Of a stretch of DNA of 64,000 nucleotides, positions 18,412 through 26,228 are shown piece by piece. Position 1 is the stretch's first letter. Every line of letters begins with the position of its first letter. The stretch spans positions 248,001 through 312,000 of the forward strand of contig NZ_ATHV01000064.1 in NCBI RefSeq assembly GCF_000422205.1, given 5' to 3'. The DNA comes from Desulfovibrio sp. X2 (GTDB lineage: Bacteria > Desulfobacterota > Desulfovibrionia > Desulfovibrionales > Desulfovibrionaceae). Under the pieces are notes generated by a model, which ran no database searches, was not told where the DNA came from, and worked only from the letters and a program-made list of their open reading frames with translations. The position numbers and the translations under genes were made by a program.

Positions 18412-19575
18412 ATGAGCGGGTGTCTGTCGGAATTGCGCAAGTTCGTCGCCCCTGAGTTCGTCTTCGGCCAGGGGGCAAGCGAGCTGACGGCCCGCTATGC
18501 CCTGAATTTCGAGGCCAGACGCGTGCTGCTCGTCTCGGACCCCGGCATCATGGAAGCGGGCTGGACCGCAAAGGTGGCAGACAACCTGCGCGGCGCGGGG
18601 GTGGAGTCGGTGCTGTTCGACGCCGTATCCGCGAACCCGCGCGACACGGAGGTCATGGCCGGGGCCGACGTCTACCGCGGCCGCCGCTGCGAGGCCATCG
18701 TGGCCGTGGGCGGCGGCAGCGCCATGGACTGCGCCAAGGGCATCGGCGTGGTCACCACCAACAAGGCCCACATCCTCTCGCTCGAGGGGGTGGACAAGGT
18801 CCCGGTGCCCGGGCCGCCGCTCATCTGCCTGCCCACCACCGCGGGCAGCGCGGCCGAAGTCTCCCAGTTCGCCATCATCACCGACACCACGCGCAAGGTG
18901 AAGATCGCCATCGTCAGCAAGACCATGATCCCGGACACGGCGCTGCTCGATCCGGAGCTGACCGCGAGCATGCCGCCCTACCTCACCGCATGCACCGGCC
19001 TGGACGCCCTGACCCACGCCATAGAGGCCTACGTCTCCAACGCCAGCTTCGCCATCACCGACCATTTCGCCCTGGCCTCCATGCGCCGCGTGGCCGCGAA
19101 CCTGCTGCAGGCCATAGCGAAGCCGCAGGATCTGACCGCGCGCAGCGAGATGCTCCTGGCGAGCCTCGAGGCCGGGCTGGCCTTTTCCAACGCCATCCTG
19201 GGCGCGGTCCACGCCATGGCCCACTCCCTGGGCGGCCTGTTCAACCTGCCGCACGGCGAATGCAACGCCCTGCTCCTGCCCCACGTGGTGGGCTACAACT
19301 TCTCCGCCTGCCCGAAACGATTCAGGGACGTGGGCGAGGCGCTCGGGCTGTCCCTGACCGGCCTTCCGGACGAGGAAGCGCGCGCGGTGCTCGTTGCAGG
19401 CATCGAGGAGATCAGGCGGGCCGCGGGCGTCACGCGGACGCTCTCGGACATCGGCGTGCGCCGCTCCGATCTCGCCCAGCTCGCGGCCAACGCGGCCTGC
19501 GATCCGTGCCTGCTCACGAACCCGCGCAAGGCCTCGGCGAAGGACCTCGAACGCATCTATGAAGAAGCGCTCTGA
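18412..19575 (+). CDS. Iron-containing alcohol dehydrogenase
   Basis: Group III, NAD(P)-dependent alcohol dehydrogenase of 387 residues. The dinucleotide site is VGGGSAMDCAKG. Metal ligands appear in the segments DALTHAIEAY and HAMAHSLGG with a further His in LPHGECNA. Protein length is typical. The ATG at 18412 has AAGGGG 8 bases upstream. Its last 17 bases overlap the histidine kinase gene, so the two are one operon. Known relatives oxidise ethanol or other short alcohols in sulfate reducers; the substrate here is inferred. Confidence 0.92.
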   Translation: MSGCLSELRKFVAPEFVFGQGASELTARYALNFEARRVLLVSDPGIMEAGWTAKVADNLRGAGVESVLFDAVSANPRDTEVMAGADVYRGRRCEAIVAVGGGSAMDCAKGIGVVTTNKAHILSLEGVDKVPVPGPPLICLPTTAGSAAEVSQFAIITDTTRKVKIAIVSKTMIPDTALLDPELTASMPPYLTACTGLDALTHAIEAYVSNASFAITDHFALASMRRVAANLLQAIAKPQDLTARSEMLLASLEAGLAFSNAILGAVHAMAHSLGGLFNLPHGECNALLLPHVVGYNFSACPKRFRDVGEALGLSLTGLPDEEARAVLVAGIEEIRRAAGVTRTLSDIGVRRSDLAQLAANAACDPCLLTNPRKASAKDLERIYEEAL

Positions 19576-21049
19576 TCGCCCAGCGGAAAACGATCGCCTG
19601 AGGCTCATCGGGCTCGGGGAACGCTCCCTGCACAAGAGCTATTTCCCCGAGCTCAAGAAACGGCTCGAGGAGCTCGAACGCTTCCGTGCCCTGCTCGACA
19701 ATTCGAGCGACATGCTCTTCCTGGTGGATGCGGCCAGCGGCCGCATAGAGGACGCCAACGAGACGGCCTGCGCCCGCTTGGGCCGCACGCGCGCCGAGCT
19801 GCTGCGCATGACCATGGGCGACATATCCGAGGGCGCGGGCGGCGGATTCTGCCTGCAGCCGCGCGCGGACCGGGAGGCCCCGTTCGAGACCGCCTTCCAC
19901 ACCTCCTCCATGGAACTCATCCCGGTGGAGATGACCTTCAACTTCACCCGCGAGGCCGAGGGGGCCGATGACACGACGGCGGAAGGACAGGACGAGCTGC
20001 GCCACTGCGTCATCGTGGCCCGCGACGTCACCAGGCGCAAGGCCATGGAGGACGCCCTTCGCCTGACCCAGCACACCATGGACTCGAGCAACACGCCCAT
20101 CTTCTGGCTGCGCCAGGACGGCAGCCTGACCTACGTCAACGAGGCCGCCTGCCGCCATCTGGGCTACACGCGCGCCGAACTGCTGGCCCTGAACCTCGAC
20201 GAGATCGATCCCGACCGTCCGGTCCATCACTGGGGCGAAGGCGAGTGGAACAGGATGCGCGCCATGGGCAGGCGCACCTTCGAAGCGCGGCACAGGCGCA
20301 AGGACGGCAGCATCGTCCCTGTGGAGGTGCAGTCCGACCCCGTGTCCTTCGCGGGGGAGGAGTACCACTGCGCCTTCGTCACGGACATCACCGAGCGCAA
20401 GCAGGCCGAGCAGCGCCTGCAGGACTCCCTGCGCGAGAAGGAGACCCTGCTCAAGGAGGTCCACCACCGCGTCAAGAACAACCTGCAGATCGTGGTCAGC
20501 CTGCTGAACCTGCAGATGCGCGACCTCACTGACCAGACGATCCTCGAGCCGCTGCGCGAGAGCGCGAGCCGCGTTGCGGCCATGGCCCTGGTGCACGAAC
20601 AGATATACCGCAGCGACACGCTCTCGCGCGTGGCCCTGGACGACTACCTGGGACGGCTGGCCACGCAGATACTGAAGACCTTCAAGAGCGCCACGGTGGT
20701 GAGCCTCGAGGTGCGGATCCCCTCCGTGGACGTGAGCCTGGACAAGGCCATTCCCCTGGGCCTTCTGGTCAACGAGGTGCTCACGAACTCCCTCAAGCAC
20801 GGCTTCGTCGGACGGGACACGGGCGCCATCACCATCCGGCTCGCCGTGCGCGGCGGCATCATACGCCTGACCATGTCCGACGACGGCGTGGGACTGCCGC
20901 GCGGGATCAGGCCAGACAGACTCAGCAGCCTGGGACTGCAGCTCGTCTTCAGCCTGGCCCGGCAGCTGGACGGAAGCATCGCCCTCAAGCGTTCGGGCGG
21001 CACGACGTTCTCCCTCACCTTCCCCGCCGAGGTCGACGCCTCGTTCTGA
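19559..21049 (+). CDS. PAS-domain sensor histidine kinase (HisKA_2 type)
   Basis: Soluble-looking kinase of 496 residues. PAS 1 is at about 45-150, PAS 2 at about 165-290, then the HisKA_2 box KEVHHRVKNNLQIVVSLL with the phospho-acceptor His, and an HATPase domain with VNEVLTNSLKHGF and DDGVGLPRG. There is no receiver domain and no membrane segment. The ATG at 19559 lies inside the end of the dehydrogenase gene and has only a distant AAGGA, suggesting translational coupling. Both PAS domains may sense a small molecule; no ligand is evident. Confidence 0.9.
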   Translation: MKKRSDRPAENDRLRLIGLGERSLHKSYFPELKKRLEELERFRALLDNSSDMLFLVDAASGRIEDANETACARLGRTRAELLRMTMGDISEGAGGGFCLQPRADREAPFETAFHTSSMELIPVEMTFNFTREAEGADDTTAEGQDELRHCVIVARDVTRRKAMEDALRLTQHTMDSSNTPIFWLRQDGSLTYVNEAACRHLGYTRAELLALNLDEIDPDRPVHHWGEGEWNRMRAMGRRTFEARHRRKDGSIVPVEVQSDPVSFAGEEYHCAFVTDITERKQAEQRLQDSLREKETLLKEVHHRVKNNLQIVVSLLNLQMRDLTDQTILEPLRESASRVAAMALVHEQIYRSDTLSRVALDDYLGRLATQILKTFKSATVVSLEVRIPSVDVSLDKAIPLGLLVNEVLTNSLKHGFVGRDTGAITIRLAVRGGIIRLTMSDDGVGLPRGIRPDRLSSLGLQLVFSLARQLDGSIALKRSGGTTFSLTFPAEVDASF

Positions 21050-21219
21050 TCCCCCGCCCTTCCCCGGGCCTCTCCTTCCTCTCGACAACCGGCGGCCCTG
21101 TCTCTATATCCTGCCCACGGATCGTCGAAACGGCCGCCGGATCGTGACGGACGTTCCGGTCCCCCGCTCCCGCGCGCACGCGGGAAGTGCATCGTGCAAC
21201 GCCTTTGCTGGAGGATTTC

Positions 21220-21639
21220 ATGCGGCACATCCCTGCCCGACTTGCTTCGCTCACGTCCATCGTCGTCCCGGCCGTGGCCCTGGCCCTGGCCCTGCTCGCC
21301 TTCCCCGGCCCGGCCAAGGCCCAGAGCGGCATTCGCCTGAACTCCCTGGGCAGCAACATCTTCGAGGTCGCCGACCTGGAGCTCGACAAGTCCGCGGGCT
21401 ACGAGTGGAAGTATTCCGTGGAGCCCGCAGGCGCCGTCCGGCTGGCCGACCAGTCGCTCAAATGCCCGGGCGGCGTGAACAACGCCTGCCAGCTGGGCAT
21501 GCTCTTCGCGGTGGAGAAGCGCGTGCCCTCCATCCTCACCCTGCGCTACGTGAAGCCCGGCGGCGCGACCATGAAGACCATCCGCCTGAGCGTGACCTTC
21601 CTGCCCGAGGGATCGAGCGTGATCAAGGAACTGCCCTAG
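21220..21639 (+). CDS. Exported small protein, possible chagasin-like (I42) inhibitor
   Basis: 139 residues with a signal peptide (SIVVPAVALALALLAFPGPAKA). The mature domain has a short beta-rich layout with SAGYEWKYSVEP, where I42 inhibitors have the NPTTGYSW loop, and a late LRYVKPGG...KTIRLSVTF that resembles the family's last strands. The match is partial: the N-terminal Asn-Pro-Thr motif is not evident. The ATG at 21220 has GGAGG 5 bases upstream. If correct it would block papain-like cysteine proteases in the periplasm; no target is seen here. Confidence 0.45.
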   Translation: MRHIPARLASLTSIVVPAVALALALLAFPGPAKAQSGIRLNSLGSNIFEVADLELDKSAGYEWKYSVEPAGAVRLADQSLKCPGGVNNACQLGMLFAVEKRVPSILTLRYVKPGGATMKTIRLSVTFLPEGSSVIKELP

Positions 21640-21664
21640 CCCGCCGCTCCCCGGTCACCGTCCG

Positions 21665-21687
21665 AAAAAACCGCGCGAGAAGCGCGG
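21665..21687 (-). terminator. Minus-strand hairpin followed by a T run
   Basis: CCGCGC-5-GCGCGG (21671-21687) is preceded on the plus strand by AAAAAA (21665-21670), which on the minus strand is a T run after the stem. No minus-strand gene is present just upstream of it on that strand, so it would stop antisense transcripts. Confidence 0.5.
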
Positions 21688-21765
21688 CCGACATGCCCCC
21701 ACCCTGGTCTTCGCCGTAATTCTGCGCTAGGATGGGGGTATGTCGTATTTTCCAAAGGACGGGCC

Positions 21766-22881
21766 ATGACCACGAGCCCCTTCGGCCATGTGCGCATTCC
21801 CTTCAAGCGCATCCATCTCGAGCTGACCAACGTCTGCGACTTCAACTGCCTGTTCTGCCCGAAGTCCCTGATGACGCGCGGATACGGCTACATGGACGAG
21901 GCGCTCGCGCGCCGGGCCATCGACGAGATCAGCCGAAAGGGGCTGGCCGAGAAGATCACCTTTCACGTCATGGGCGAGCCCACCCTGCACCCGAAGTTCT
22001 TCGACATCCTCGCCTACGCCCGGGACGCGGGCATGCCCGTGGGGCTGACCACGAACGGCGGCGGCCTGGGCGGCGAGGCCGGAAAGCGGCTGCTCGACTA
22101 CGAGCTCAAGCAGGTGGACGTCTCGCTGCAGACCCCGGACGAGGAATCCTTCAAGCTGCGCAGGGCGGGCCGCCTGGACTTCGACGGGTTCCTCACCGGC
22201 ATCGTGGACTTCTTCGCGGCCTACAGGGAGCGCTGGCCGGAGACGATCTTCAAGTTCCGCTTCCTGAACACCACCTTCCGGCCGAAATCGATCGAGGAGA
22301 GGCAGGGCCCCATGCGGGTCATCTCGTCGACGCAGGAGCTGCGCGACACCTTCTCCGCGTGGGTCGAGCGCATCTACGAACTCATGGACCTGGGGGCGGA
22401 GGAGCGCAGGACAGCGCTCGACCGGCTCCGAAAGCTCAAGTCCTGGAAATGGAACGTGGTCGAGATCCTGCCGAACACCTTCTTCGAGACCTACATGCTC
22501 GGGGACTGGGGCAACGCCTTTTCGGACGACGCGGTGCGCGAGGCCTGGGCAGGCTACTGCTTCGGCATGCGCGACCACTTCGCCGTGCTCTGGAACGGCG
22601 ACGTGGTCCTGTGCTGCATCGACTTCGACGGCAAGACCCGGGTCGGCAGCATCGCGGACAGGAGCATCGAGGACGTGCTGAAGAGCCCGGCCCTGGGCAA
22701 GGTGATGGCGGGCTTCAGGCGCTTCCGCCCGGTGCTGCCCGCCTGCCGCCGCTGCCTGGGCGCGCGCTCGGCGCTCTCCTGGCTGGTCAAGCCGTTCCTG
22801 CAGGTGGGCGGGCTCTCGCTGCTCAAGCCCTATTTTCACAAGAAGAGCAGGCTGTTCGACGACACGAAGGCGGCCTCCTAG
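21766..22881 (+). CDS. Radical SAM protein with SPASM-type C-terminal domain
   Basis: 371 residues. The radical SAM cluster motif is VCDFNCLFC (CX3CX2C, about residue 22), followed by GEPTLHP and LTTNGGGL in the TIM barrel. A C-terminal SPASM-like region has GYCFGMRDHF, VLCCIDFDG and a final CRRCLG, which would bind one or two more Fe-S clusters. The protein type is used for peptide, sugar or cofactor maturation. No precursor peptide or cofactor gene is evident nearby, so the substrate is unknown. Confidence 0.85.
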   Translation: MTTSPFGHVRIPFKRIHLELTNVCDFNCLFCPKSLMTRGYGYMDEALARRAIDEISRKGLAEKITFHVMGEPTLHPKFFDILAYARDAGMPVGLTTNGGGLGGEAGKRLLDYELKQVDVSLQTPDEESFKLRRAGRLDFDGFLTGIVDFFAAYRERWPETIFKFRFLNTTFRPKSIEERQGPMRVISSTQELRDTFSAWVERIYELMDLGAEERRTALDRLRKLKSWKWNVVEILPNTFFETYMLGDWGNAFSDDAVREAWAGYCFGMRDHFAVLWNGDVVLCCIDFDGKTRVGSIADRSIEDVLKSPALGKVMAGFRRFRPVLPACRRCLGARSALSWLVKPFLQVGGLSLLKPYFHKKSRLFDDTKAAS

Positions 22882-22927
22882 ACCGCCCGTGACATACCCA
22901 AGACGGCGCATACCCAAGGAGGATGCC

Positions 22928-23215
22928 ATGCGTATCGCAGCCCTTACCCTCGTCCTGGCCCTGTTCGGCCTCACCGCCGTGGCCCTGGCCCAGATAGGCG
23001 ACCCCGCCGCGGGCGAGGCCGTGGCCAAGCGCTGCACCTGCCACACGGCCAAGCACGACCTCGACGGAAAGAGCGCCGACTGGATCGCGCAGAAGATGCG
23101 CGACTACAGGAACGGCCAGGGCACGCCCTACTCCATGGTGGTGATGTCCAAGAACCTCACCGACCAGCAGATCAACGACGTGGCCAGCTACTTCGCGTCG
23201 CAGCCCAAGCCCTAG
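22928..23215 (+). CDS. Small exported c-type cytochrome-like protein with a CxCH motif
   Basis: 95 residues from the ATG at 22928, which follows AAGGAGG by 5 bases. A signal peptide (ALTLVLALFGLTAVALAQ) precedes a class I cytochrome c-like domain. The haem site reads AKRCTCHTAKH, so only one residue lies between the two cysteines instead of two (CxCH, not CxxCH). A possible axial Met is in YSMVVMSKNLTDQQ, and the C-terminal helix NDVASYFASQ is typical. The deviation was checked in the bases at 23031-23043. Whether haem is bound is uncertain. Confidence 0.75.
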   Translation: MRIAALTLVLALFGLTAVALAQIGDPAAGEAVAKRCTCHTAKHDLDGKSADWIAQKMRDYRNGQGTPYSMVVMSKNLTDQQINDVASYFASQPKP

Positions 23216-23365
23216 CAGGGCAGGCTCCCCCGCTCCCGAGGGGCCGTCCGGCTCGGCGTCCGATTGCCGACGCCGGGCGGCCCTGCCGGACGGACCTGGC
23301 GACCGCCCCCCCTCGCCGGGGCCTGCCTGCCGTGCCCTGGCACGCTTCGTGCTTCGGCAGCCCCC

Positions 23366-24376
23366 ATGCGCGAGACGATCCAGAATCTGCCGCCCGCCCC
23401 GCCGCTCTCCGAGCTCTGCGCGCGCCTCCTGCACCGTCCGGCGCTCGGCGCGCCGCTGCTCGCGGACGAGGACTATTCCGACCGCCCCCTCCTGGCCGAG
23501 ATGGAACGCCTGGCCGCTCCGGGAACCGAGATCGCGGACAGCGACCTCCTGCGGCTGCTGGCGAAATTCTTCCACGCCTACGTGCACGACTCGGCCGCGC
23601 AGAGCGTCCCGCTTCCCGCGCTCGGCCTGCTCTTCGACCAGTTCCACAACCGCCGCCGGGGCGCGGAAAGCCTGGACGGGCGGGACGAACTGCGCGCCCG
23701 CCTGCTGTGCCGCGGCTTCGCCCTGTGCATGGTGGCGGACCTGCCCAAGAGCGCCCACATCCTGCGCGAAATACTGCGCGTTCCCCTGCCTGCGCCGCGG
23801 GAGAAAGGCACCCCGTTCCTGGGCCTGGACATCGGCACGGGCACGGGCGTGCTCATGCTGGCCATGTACCTGGCCGCCCGGCGCGCAGGCTACGCGAACA
23901 TCCGCCTGGTGGGCGTGGAGCGCGACCGGCCGACCTGGGAGCGCACCGCCGCCTTCTGCAGGGGCCTCGGCATCGGGCTCGCCCTGCTCGGCGACGCCAA
24001 GGCGCCCGAGACGTACGCGGCCCTGCCCGAGGGAAAGCTCTCCTTCGTCTGCAACGAGACCCTGCCGAGCCTGGGCCGCCGCCTGTGGAAAGAGGATTTC
24101 GTGCCCATCGGCCAGGCCATGCTCAAAGCCCTGGGCGAGCGGCTGGACGGGACGCGCCACTTCCCTGCCGCGCTCTGGGCGCACGACGGCCGGGGCTTTG
24201 CCGTGCGCCTCGCGCCGGACAACGGCTTCAATCCGGAGGCCTCGGTGCCCCTTACCCTCCTGCGCGCCGCGGCCATAGAGATGGGCGGCGCGCCCGTGCC
24301 GCTCGACCGCATCGGCGAGCCCTTCGCCTCCCTGATCCATCCGGACTGGCTGCCCCGACTCGCGCATCGCTGGTAA
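23366..24376 (+). CDS. Methyltransferase-fold protein
   Basis: 336 residues from the ATG at 23366, which has no strong ribosome site. The C-terminal half has a class I methyltransferase core: LGLDIGTGTGVLMLAMYLA (motif I, about 150), GVERDRPTWE (acidic loop) and a later FVCNETLPS segment where post-II residues would lie. The N-terminal 140 residues are helical and unrecognised, with FFHAYVHDSA and RGFALCMVADL. Resembles protein arginine methyltransferase-like cores, but there is no diagnostic double-E loop, so no substrate is named. Confidence 0.6.
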   Translation: MRETIQNLPPAPPLSELCARLLHRPALGAPLLADEDYSDRPLLAEMERLAAPGTEIADSDLLRLLAKFFHAYVHDSAAQSVPLPALGLLFDQFHNRRRGAESLDGRDELRARLLCRGFALCMVADLPKSAHILREILRVPLPAPREKGTPFLGLDIGTGTGVLMLAMYLAARRAGYANIRLVGVERDRPTWERTAAFCRGLGIGLALLGDAKAPETYAALPEGKLSFVCNETLPSLGRRLWKEDFVPIGQAMLKALGERLDGTRHFPAALWAHDGRGFAVRLAPDNGFNPEASVPLTLLRAAAIEMGGAPVPLDRIGEPFASLIHPDWLPRLAHRW

Positions 24377-24458
24377 CTTTACAGTCCGCCCTTCTCTCTG
24401 CTATTCGCGCTCCCTCACACATGGAACCGGACTAGCGCCGAACCGGAGCGAATGCGAC

Positions 24459-25076
24459 ATGACCGCCCGCGAACTCATTCCCTATCTCGTCGGCCCCGTC
24501 ATCTGCGGCCTCATCGGCTGGGTGACCAACTGGCTGGCCGTGAAGATGCTCTTCCACCCCCGCCTGCCCCTGCGCATCGGCCCCCTGACCATCCAGGGCG
24601 TCTTCCCCAAGCGGCAGGAGGCCCTGGCCGCGCGGCTCGGCGCGCTCATCGAGCGCGAGCTGGTGAACATGGAGGAGATAGCGGACGCGCTGCGCCAGCA
24701 GGATCTGGCCGCGCGCTTCCGCGGCACGATCGAGCAGGAGGTCGAGCGCATCCTCACGGAGCGTCTGGTGCAGGCCGTGCCCATGGCGGGCATGTTCCTG
24801 ACCGGAGCGGTGCTCGACAAGGTCAAGAACATCATCGTCCCGGAGATCGAGAAGCTGATCCCGCTCTTCGTGGACAAGGCGGCGGCCGAACTGACGGCCT
24901 GCTACGACGTGGAGTGCGTGGTCCGGGAGAAGGTGGCGGCCTTCCCGGTGGAGAAGCTGGAGGAGATCCTCTTCGCCATCATGCGCAGCGAGTTCCGTTT
25001 CATCGAACTCACCGGCGGCGTGCTCGGCTTCCTCATCGGCGCGGTCCAGTCCCTGGGGCTCTGGCTGCTGCGCTAG
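24459..25076 (+). CDS. DUF445 membrane protein
   Basis: 205 residues. The N-terminal segment PVICGLIGWVTNWLAVKMLF and the following GVFPKRQEALA are hallmarks of DUF445 (YheB-type). A second membrane segment is at the C terminus (FLIGAVQSLGLWLL), and the middle is a long charged helical region. Function is unknown for the family. Confidence 0.85.
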   Translation: MTARELIPYLVGPVICGLIGWVTNWLAVKMLFHPRLPLRIGPLTIQGVFPKRQEALAARLGALIERELVNMEEIADALRQQDLAARFRGTIEQEVERILTERLVQAVPMAGMFLTGAVLDKVKNIIVPEIEKLIPLFVDKAAAELTACYDVECVVREKVAAFPVEKLEEILFAIMRSEFRFIELTGGVLGFLIGAVQSLGLWLLR

Positions 25077-25185
25077 GCCCGGCGGCCGCTGCGCGCGGCC
25101 GAAAGTCGTCCGGCCGCCCGGGGACCACGAACGAGTCGTGATCGCCCGGACGGCCGCGCAAAACGACGGGGCCCCCCTCGATCCG

Positions 25186-25770
25186 CTAGAACTTCTTCCC
25201 GGCGCTGTTCAGGGACTTCTTGAGCTCGCCCAGGGCCGAGTCCACCCCCTTCCTCAGCTCGCCCAGGGCATCCGCTCCGCCGCGGCGCAGCAGGTCGAGC
25301 CTGTAGCGCGCGTTCTCCAGAAGCTCCCTGGCCTGTCCCAGGTTGCGCTCGTAGGCAGACCTGGCATCCTGCGGCAGCGAGCCCGCCTGCTTCAGGTAGG
25401 CGCCCATGCGGCCGCGCAGCTCGTCGAACTGCTCCGTGGCCTTGCGCACCGCGTCGCGGCGCTCGAGCCAGGCCTTGCCCTTGCCCTTGTCCAGGGCCTC
25501 GGTGGTCCTGCGCAGCTCCTCGCCGGGCAGGAAGACGGGCACGGTGCGCGGGGGAATGGGCACCGCCTCGCCGGTGGAGGGGTTGCGGCCGGTGCGCGCG
25601 GCGCGATTGCGCACCGCGAAGGTGCCGAAGGGGCGCAGAACGACCTTTTCGCCGCTCGCCAGAGCGATGCCGATCTCCTCGAGGATCGCCTCGTAGCACT
25701 GCTCTGCCTGACGGTTGGTTTCGAGCCCGGCGCGCGTCTTCATGTATGCGGTAAGATAGTCTTTCGCCAT
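25186..25770 (-). CDS. HU/IHF-like DNA-binding protein with a long coiled-coil tail
   Basis: 194 residues, about twice the family length. Residues 1-90 have the HU fold signature, with VVLRPFGTFAVRNRAART and the arm motif GRNPSTGEAVPIPP. Residues 95-194 form a charged heptad-like region (ELRRTTEALDKGKGKAWLERR and on) not found in HU or IHF. The ATG at 25770 has GGGAGG 5 bases upstream. It is divergent to the DUF493 gene. Likely a nucleoid-associated protein in which the tail adds a further contact; this is inference. Confidence 0.85.
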   Translation of the reverse strand: MAKDYLTAYMKTRAGLETNRQAEQCYEAILEEIGIALASGEKVVLRPFGTFAVRNRAARTGRNPSTGEAVPIPPRTVPVFLPGEELRRTTEALDKGKGKAWLERRDAVRKATEQFDELRGRMGAYLKQAGSLPQDARSAYERNLGQARELLENARYRLDLLRRGGADALGELRKGVDSALGELKKSLNSAGKKF

Positions 25771-25874
25771 GGGAGCCTCCCGGCTTGACGTTCGGTAAAA
25801 AGGAGTTACCTATTGCCTTCAATAACACAGCCCGCAGGGTTTTTCCACGCCCCGCGCGCAAAAAGGCGGGAAAA

Positions 25875-26135
25875 ATGAACGATTGCTACGAAAAATTGCA
25901 GCAGACGCTGGAACAGTGCGAGTCCTGGCCGTGCGACTACTGCTTCAAGTTCATCGTGCCGACGCCGCATCTTCCCGTGCTTCTTGAGCTTTTCCAAGGC
26001 TTCGAGGTCAGCACGCGCGAAAGCGCAAACGGCCGCTACACGAGCATCACGGCCAACGCCAGCATGGAGGAAGCCACCGCGGTGGTGGCGGTCTACCGTC
26101 AGGCCGCGACCATTCCCGGCGTCATCAGCCTCTAG
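25875..26135 (+). CDS. DUF493 family protein
   Basis: 86-residue single-domain protein of the YbeD/DUF493 family: CDYCFKFIVPTPHLPVLLEL and YTSITANASMEEATAVVAVY match the family's ferredoxin-like fold. The start at 25875 has AAGG upstream and gives the normal length; an in-frame start at 25785 would add a basic leader. YbeD relatives in enteric bacteria sit near lipoate genes, but no such gene is nearby here. Confidence 0.85.
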   Translation: MNDCYEKLQQTLEQCESWPCDYCFKFIVPTPHLPVLLELFQGFEVSTRESANGRYTSITANASMEEATAVVAVYRQAATIPGVISL

Positions 26136-26186
26136 TCCTCCAGGCCGTCCCCCCGGCTTGGCCAGCGAAATCCGCAAGCAATCCGA

Positions 26187-26214
26187 GGCCCCGGTTCACG
26201 GGGCCTTCTTTCTT
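26187..26214 (+). terminator. Rho-independent terminator after the DUF493 gene
   Basis: 7-bp GC stem (GGCCCCG / CGGGGCC) with a 5-base loop followed by TTCTTTCTT, 52 bases past the stop codon. Confidence 0.75.
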
Positions 26215-26228
26215 CCCTCCCCGCAACA

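Noticed and set aside
22889-22927. Upstream start of the cytochrome-like gene at 22889.
   Set aside because: It would put the signal peptide after a charged leader; AAGGAGG is correctly placed for the ATG at 22928.
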